Program-made: the position numbers and the translations under genes | Notes under the pieces: model-generated | The model's database searches: none | What the model was told of the DNA's origin: nothing | Seen by the model: the letters and a program-made list of their open reading frames with translations, nothing else | Origin: Plectrocnemia conspersa | Lineage: Eukaryota > Arthropoda > Insecta > Trichoptera > Polycentropodidae | Direction of reading: 5' to 3' | Length of the DNA stretch: 64,000 bases | Assembly: GCA_009617715.1 (NCBI GenBank) | Contig: VTFK01000021.1 | Location: 992,001 to 1,056,000, forward strand | Part shown: piece after piece, positions 59,900-64,000 of the stretch | Layout: each line of letters starts with the position of its first letter | How positions within the stretch are numbered: the first letter of the stretch is position 1

Positions 59900-60430
59900 C
59901 AGTAGCGTACCGCGGATCGGCGGCGTCGTCGTTGTAGTGCCAATATTTAACTATTTAATTTTAAAACCAACGCACCTCCCCCGGCGGTGTTCGGATTTCG
60001 TTATTGGGGGCATATTTTCCCGATCCTTTTCAGAACAACCCCCTGTTTGAGTTAAGGGTGGGTGGTTTTGAGGTGGCAATCGTTTCGGGGTGGTTTTTGT
60101 AGGTCCTGCGGAGGCGTGCTCTTCATATTATCGCGCCGCTTGTTACCCGCGTAAAATAATAATGGCGAAAGTTTTCTCCGGGGGGGGAGGATTACCCTTA
60201 AGGGTAGCGAGGGTGGCCCCTAATTTATTAAGACAGCCTCCCGGAACTACGGTGCCGTTTTACGGCACTTTTTTTAATACCCGACCCCCCGCCCTCTCTT
60301 TCGTTCTACACTTTTATTTTATATCTGTCATATACTGCCACTTACTGGGAGGGAGGGGGGGGGGTGAGTATTTCATCTCTCGTTCGTATGTAAAACGCTC
60401 AAATAAGCGATGTGTTGTGATCGGGGTAAT
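59900..60430. other. GC-rich island with G tracts
   Basis: GCGGATCGGCGGCGTCGTCG near 59911, AATGGCG at 60161-60167, and G runs at 60180-60188 and 60347-60364. The 114-codon frame 60090-60434 fits composition only. Confidence 0.35.
60347..60364 (+). repeat. Possible G-quadruplex tract
   Basis: GGGAGGGAGGGGGGGGGG supplies four G runs with one-base loops. Confidence 0.7.
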
Positions 60431-61184
60431 GTAATATAATTTTTGTGGTAAGGGATAAAAATAATAATATTGTTATAACGTAACCGAACAGCAACAGTGG
60501 TGAGCGTGCATACGTTGATAACTCGAGGTGCCTATTTCGATCATTTTAATGCTGGAATGTTTATTTTGTGATCTAGTGTATATTATATAAAATATCGTTA
60601 AATAAATTATATAAATCATTACAAAACATATATTTAGCACAAAATGTTTTAGAAACAAAATATGTGACTTATCAAGTTATTCACACTCTAAAATTTTGAT
60701 TGTTATACAGTAATAACATTATTTAAGCTTTTGAAAAATATAAATTAACTTTAAAAGCCACAAATATGTATTATAAGAAAAACAATTTAAAAGTGAACTT
60801 ATTTTTCGTTATTTTTGAAAACTTATGGTAAGAATCATTGTTCCTCAACAATTTTGTTACTACAATATAATATTTAAAAAGCAATTATATTTTTTTGATT
60901 AATACGAATTTTAATTATCTAAATTTTTTTAGTTAATCAATATAAACTTTGTGCAAATAATTGCAAATGTAATAATTTAAAAATAAGCTATTTATCTTTT
61001 TAAAATACAACTAAATGACTGATTTATTATTTAAAAAATAATAAAAATTAGCAAAAACATTTTTTTTTAATTAATAAACCTAAATTTGAATATTAGATAC
61101 AATTTACATATAAATAAATTGAGTTTTATTAGTAACATAGGCATATAAAATTTAACAAACGTATTTAAATAATTTAATACGTTT
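60431..61184. other. AT-rich spacer
   Basis: No feature recognised. Confidence 0.45.
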
Positions 61185-61640
61185 TATTACATTCGTTCAT
61201 TCGTGTCACGTAGAAGTTCGTAAAAACGTATTACATCCCAAAATTTGCAAATTACCAACGTACCACTTGTTCTCGGTCCACAAAAGTATAAAAAGCTAAG
61301 GAAAGAGGAGAACGAGAAGAGGTCCTCGTAGATTTGCGAGAAAGACACTTGTCCGTGAGTGTTTTTCAATTTTACGCGTTCGCAAAGCGAACAACGTAAA
61401 AACGTAAAAAGTTTCAATGTAACAACTCGGCGTTGTCGGTGTAAGTGCGCACACCGGCAAAGTTATAAAATTGTCGTAAATATGAAAATGGAATCGTTTT
61501 GCCATACGTATGTACCTGCCCACTTACCACCGGCGTATTTTTCCCTCGCACACAGGGGTGGAGTTGGGGGTTGAGTGAAAATGTAGAAGAAAAACACTCT
61601 TCGACGCGTAAGTGGTAGTATATGACATGAAATATATTAA
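61185..61640. other. GC-richer island with short hairpins
   Basis: TTTTACGCGTTCGC / GCGAACAACGTAAAA at 61370-61401 and CGGTGT / ACACCG near 61436 form stems. Frames are open on both strands; none called. Confidence 0.3.
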
Positions 61641-61952
61641 AAGTGTGAAATAGAGGAGAGTGGCATTTAATTATATTTATTATAAATTAAAATTAAAATA
61701 ATATTTATAATTTGGATCAAGATCCTTTGATTTGTTCTTTAACATGGCAATAAGCAATGAACAACAATTTTGTTGATTACAATATGATTTACAAATTCTA
61801 CTGCTAATATTTTCTTAAAAGGTGATCTTTTAAATTTTATTGTTGGAGGCCGATTTATTTTGGTAGCTCTGATGCAACGGTCTATGGCGGACCACGATGG
61901 GAGTGCGACGGCCGGCGGGGCCTCGTCCAACAGACATTCAACAACATGTAAC
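61641..61952. other. Spacer with a small GC block at 61865-61930
   Basis: AT-rich then GCGACGGCCGGCGGGGCC directly left of the Tigger element. Confidence 0.35.
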
Positions 61953-62104
61953 TACAGGCGGCCCTCGACTTTCGAACGTTCGACTTTCACACAATTCGCT
62001 ATTTCGCACATTTTCAAAAAAAATTGTTTTAAATTTAAATTTTAAAAATTGTAGAAATTAAAGATATATTTCCACAATCTTTAAAGATATATTTCCAAAA
62101 AAAC

Positions 62105-62461
62105 ATGGATGAAATAGAAAAATCTTTGTCATCATGGATCGATGATGACCAACATAAAAAATATGTCCCTCTGATTATTTCCATTATTTAAGCAAAAGCT
62201 CTTAGTTTGCACAAAGATTGGAAGGATAGATTAAAAAAAGATTTTAACACGGTTTTTCAAGCAAGTAACAGTTGGTTTTACAATTTTAAAATGATGTATT
62301 CTTTTCATAATATTAAATTTACTGGAGAATCGGCTGATGCGGATAAAGATGCTGCAAAATAATTTATTTCCTAATTATCCAAAATTATTGAAGATGGAGA
62401 ATATTCCTCTAGCCAAATATTTAATGTAGATGAGACAGGTTTATTTTGGAAAACTCTTTAA
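62105..62461 (+). pseudogene. Tigger transposase N-terminal fragment
   Basis: From ATG 62105 the frame gives WIDDDQHKKYVPLIISII, then, after a stop, AKALSLHKDWKD and ASNSWFYNFKMMYSFHNIKF with TGESADADKDAAK. This is the CENP-B-type helix-turn-helix of Tigger elements. IFNVDETGLFWK, the first acidic catalytic box, follows and the frame then breaks at the deletion junction. Three earlier stops lie in frame. Confidence 0.92.
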
Positions 62462-62463
62462 CA

Positions 62464-62667
62464 ATGAAAAATATAAATGAAGCCTTCACGCATCTTAACA
62501 ATTTTTTAAATATTATGAAAGATTGTGATCCCAATGGAGAACGCATAGCATGTTATAAACAAAACATAGCATGTTATAAAATACTATATGAAGAAAAGAA
62601 AAAGAATAGTGGAAAACAGTTAACTCTTGATAACTTTTCAAAGGAAACACCCGCAAGCCCCACTTAA
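62464..62667 (+). pseudogene. Tigger transposase C-terminal fragment
   Basis: MKNINEAFTHLNNFLNIMKD, CDPNGERI, then CYKILYEEKKKNSGKQLTLD match the tail of Tigger/TIGD1-type proteins. AACATAGCATGTTATAAA is tandemly doubled inside. It is in another frame from the N-terminal piece and follows it directly. Confidence 0.88.
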
Positions 62668-62833
62668 ACATGTCTCTTAAGCGCCTCTCAAACATCTTAT
62701 ATTTACTTGATAAATAAATATTTTAAAATACACACAATTTAAATTATTTTTTACTTTCCTCTACTTTCGAACATTCAACATTCGCACACATTTTCAGGAA
62801 CCACTTATGTGCGAAAGTCGAGGGCCGCCTGTA

Positions 62834-63139
62834 ATTGTAAAATAAATTAATAAAATACTATTGTAGGACCAATTTGTGTCTAATTGACACCCGTCCAAAA
62901 ACAAAATAAATAGTTTTTGATTGATGTTAAAACATAATTATTTGTTAACGATGAAACGTTCACCAAAATATTTTGACTTATCAACAAAATGTTCATAGAA
63001 CTAAGGTATTTTTTTTAGTTATTCTATTTTTATTTGTGAGCATTTTAATAATTTTTTCGTGTTGTAAATATTTTATAAACTTTTGTAAAAAATATTTTTG
63101 CTCCTTAATGTATAAACTAAAATTTAAAAATATAAATTA
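62834..63139. other. AT-rich spacer
   Basis: No feature recognised. Confidence 0.45.
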
Positions 63140-63640
63140 ATCCGAGTAACAACTCCATGAGCCGAAATATACCATTGTCCATTTATCGACGCGTTTCAAT
63201 TGCATCGGCGTTCTGCGGCAGTCAAACGGTTAAACTGCAGGTGAAAAATCGAGGCTACCGAAAAAAGCAAACAAAAAGACAAAACTGCAGTTGTCGGTGT
63301 TCACGGATAATGGTCGCCAATAAATATGTTTGCTTTTTATCTGAGCATTTCCACCGTCGAATTGAATACGAAACGAATCGGCGTCCGTATAGAGACGGAC
63401 GCGATTTACAACGGGGGCGCGAAATATATGCCTTCCGCTGCTAAAAAAACATAAAAAAGTTAAACCGGCTACCAGAACTCTGAAAAAACTACCCAAACAC
63501 AAAATAGAGTATCCAACGACGAGATTGATGAGAAATTTTCCGTTTTTAATTCGGTTCTTACCTGCCAAAACGCAAATTGAAATCCACAGTTTTTTTTATG
63601 TATTACACTAACGACTTTGCCACATCTGGGCATATTTATA
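63140..63640. other. GC-richer island with donor-like sites on both strands
   Basis: Plus: ATG 63157 opens MSRNIPLSIYRRVSIASAF and reaches CTGCAG|GTGAAA at 63240. Minus: GGCAG|GTAAGAACC (exon edge 63562). Frames are open on both strands (63157-63444 plus, 63230-63568 minus), so neither is called as a gene. Confidence 0.25.
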
Positions 63641-64000
63641 ATATAAATGGACATTTATAACGCTCATTTATATCCATATCCATTTCCTCGAGTAAATCAC
63701 ACTTTTTTTCTGTGTGTATCATCACGCCTCTTCACCCGTGGAATACGATAATGGTGATCGTTAAAAAGTCACAATTCCCACAAAGTTAGCGATGTAATTT
63801 ATTTATTTTTCTATCTGCTTTGCGATACACTTGCTATTAACGTGTTGTGTATATCAATCGTTATCATTAAGTAGGTAATATAGTAGATGATTTATGTAGA
63901 CACGTGAGTGCAACCATCAATAAAACTGTACAAAAAGATTTTTGCTAAAAAGATAATATAACTCAATTTATATGGTGATTTTGGTTATATTATTTTTATA
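63641..64000. other. AT-rich spacer
   Basis: No gene or element recognised to the window end. Confidence 0.4.

Larger units (their letters stand above)
61955..62831 (+). mobile_element. Tigger/pogo element, internally deleted (877 bp)
   Basis: Both ends carry the same inverted repeat starting CAGGCGGCCCTCGACTTTCG, flanked by TA on both sides (61953-61954, 62832-62833). The interior joins an N-terminal transposase piece to a C-terminal piece. The central DDE catalytic region (several hundred codons) is missing, so it could move only with an outside transposase. Confidence 0.96.

Noticed and set aside
60090..60434. 114-codon plus frame
   Set aside because: Composition-driven (G tracts and C tracts), no domain, and it crosses homopolymers likely to vary in length.
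63230..63568. 112-codon minus frame ending at a donor-like GTAAGA
   Set aside because: The donor lies at the far, upstream side of the frame's start, and the opposite strand is equally open. No family recognised.
1..64000. CRISPR array, operon, phage or plasmid features
   Set aside because: No regularly spaced identical repeats, no bacterial ribosome-binding sites or gene runs. Spliced-gene signals and eukaryotic transposable elements show the DNA is eukaryotic.

Overview
The window is strongly AT-rich eukaryotic DNA with no bacterial, phage or operon features. Its transposable-element families (several non-LTR retrotransposon lineages, hAT, Tigger/pogo, TA-flanked miniature elements, tRNA-like short repeats) fit an insect genome. 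The order cannot be fixed from the sequence alone. It reads as gene-poor, mostly intergenic or intronic DNA: the only reasonably supported gene piece is a 3'-terminal coding exon on the + strand at the left edge (202-328). A few very short candidate exons are listed at low confidence. Most longer open frames fall in GC-richer blocks and appear to be chance frames.

Layout. 1-340: intron end, last coding exon and poly(A) signal of an unidentified gene. 1-5 kb: a decayed reverse-transcriptase relic, GC-richer islands and copy A of an 0.85-kb TA-flanked element. 5-11 kb: a run of GC-richer islands. 11-18 kb: LINE relics, an intact-ended hAT miniature element, tRNA-like short repeats and a foldback element with arms over 100 nt. 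18-27 kb: islands, a degenerate tandem array at 21.4-22.1 kb and long AT-rich spacers. 27-29 kb: triplicated LINE-like blocks and copy B. 32.7-33.7 kb: a minus-strand LINE piece whose truncated end is a 40-bp perfect palindrome. 35-47 kb: dense islands, more LINE relics and a hAT element inside one of them. 47.5-50.2 kb: a broken hAT-type (GTF2IRD2/ZBED5-like) transposase gene and copy C. 51-63 kb: a candidate minus-strand first exon, LINE relics carrying two further hAT insertions, and an internally deleted Tigger element with both ends and TA duplications.

The clearest results are structural. Three hAT elements have 8-bp target duplications (two perfect, in CTCTAGGG and CTCGTACT hosts; one 7 of 8). 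A fourth has the perfect duplication GTATAGGT. One Tigger deletion derivative retains both transposase ends. A three-copy TA-flanked family carries a conserved nested hairpin, and one copy has a swapped terminus. Between the elements lie many GC-richer islands, several with a YY1/Pho-type core (ATGGC context). This arrangement would suit a cis-regulatory desert, but conservation cannot be seen from one sequence.
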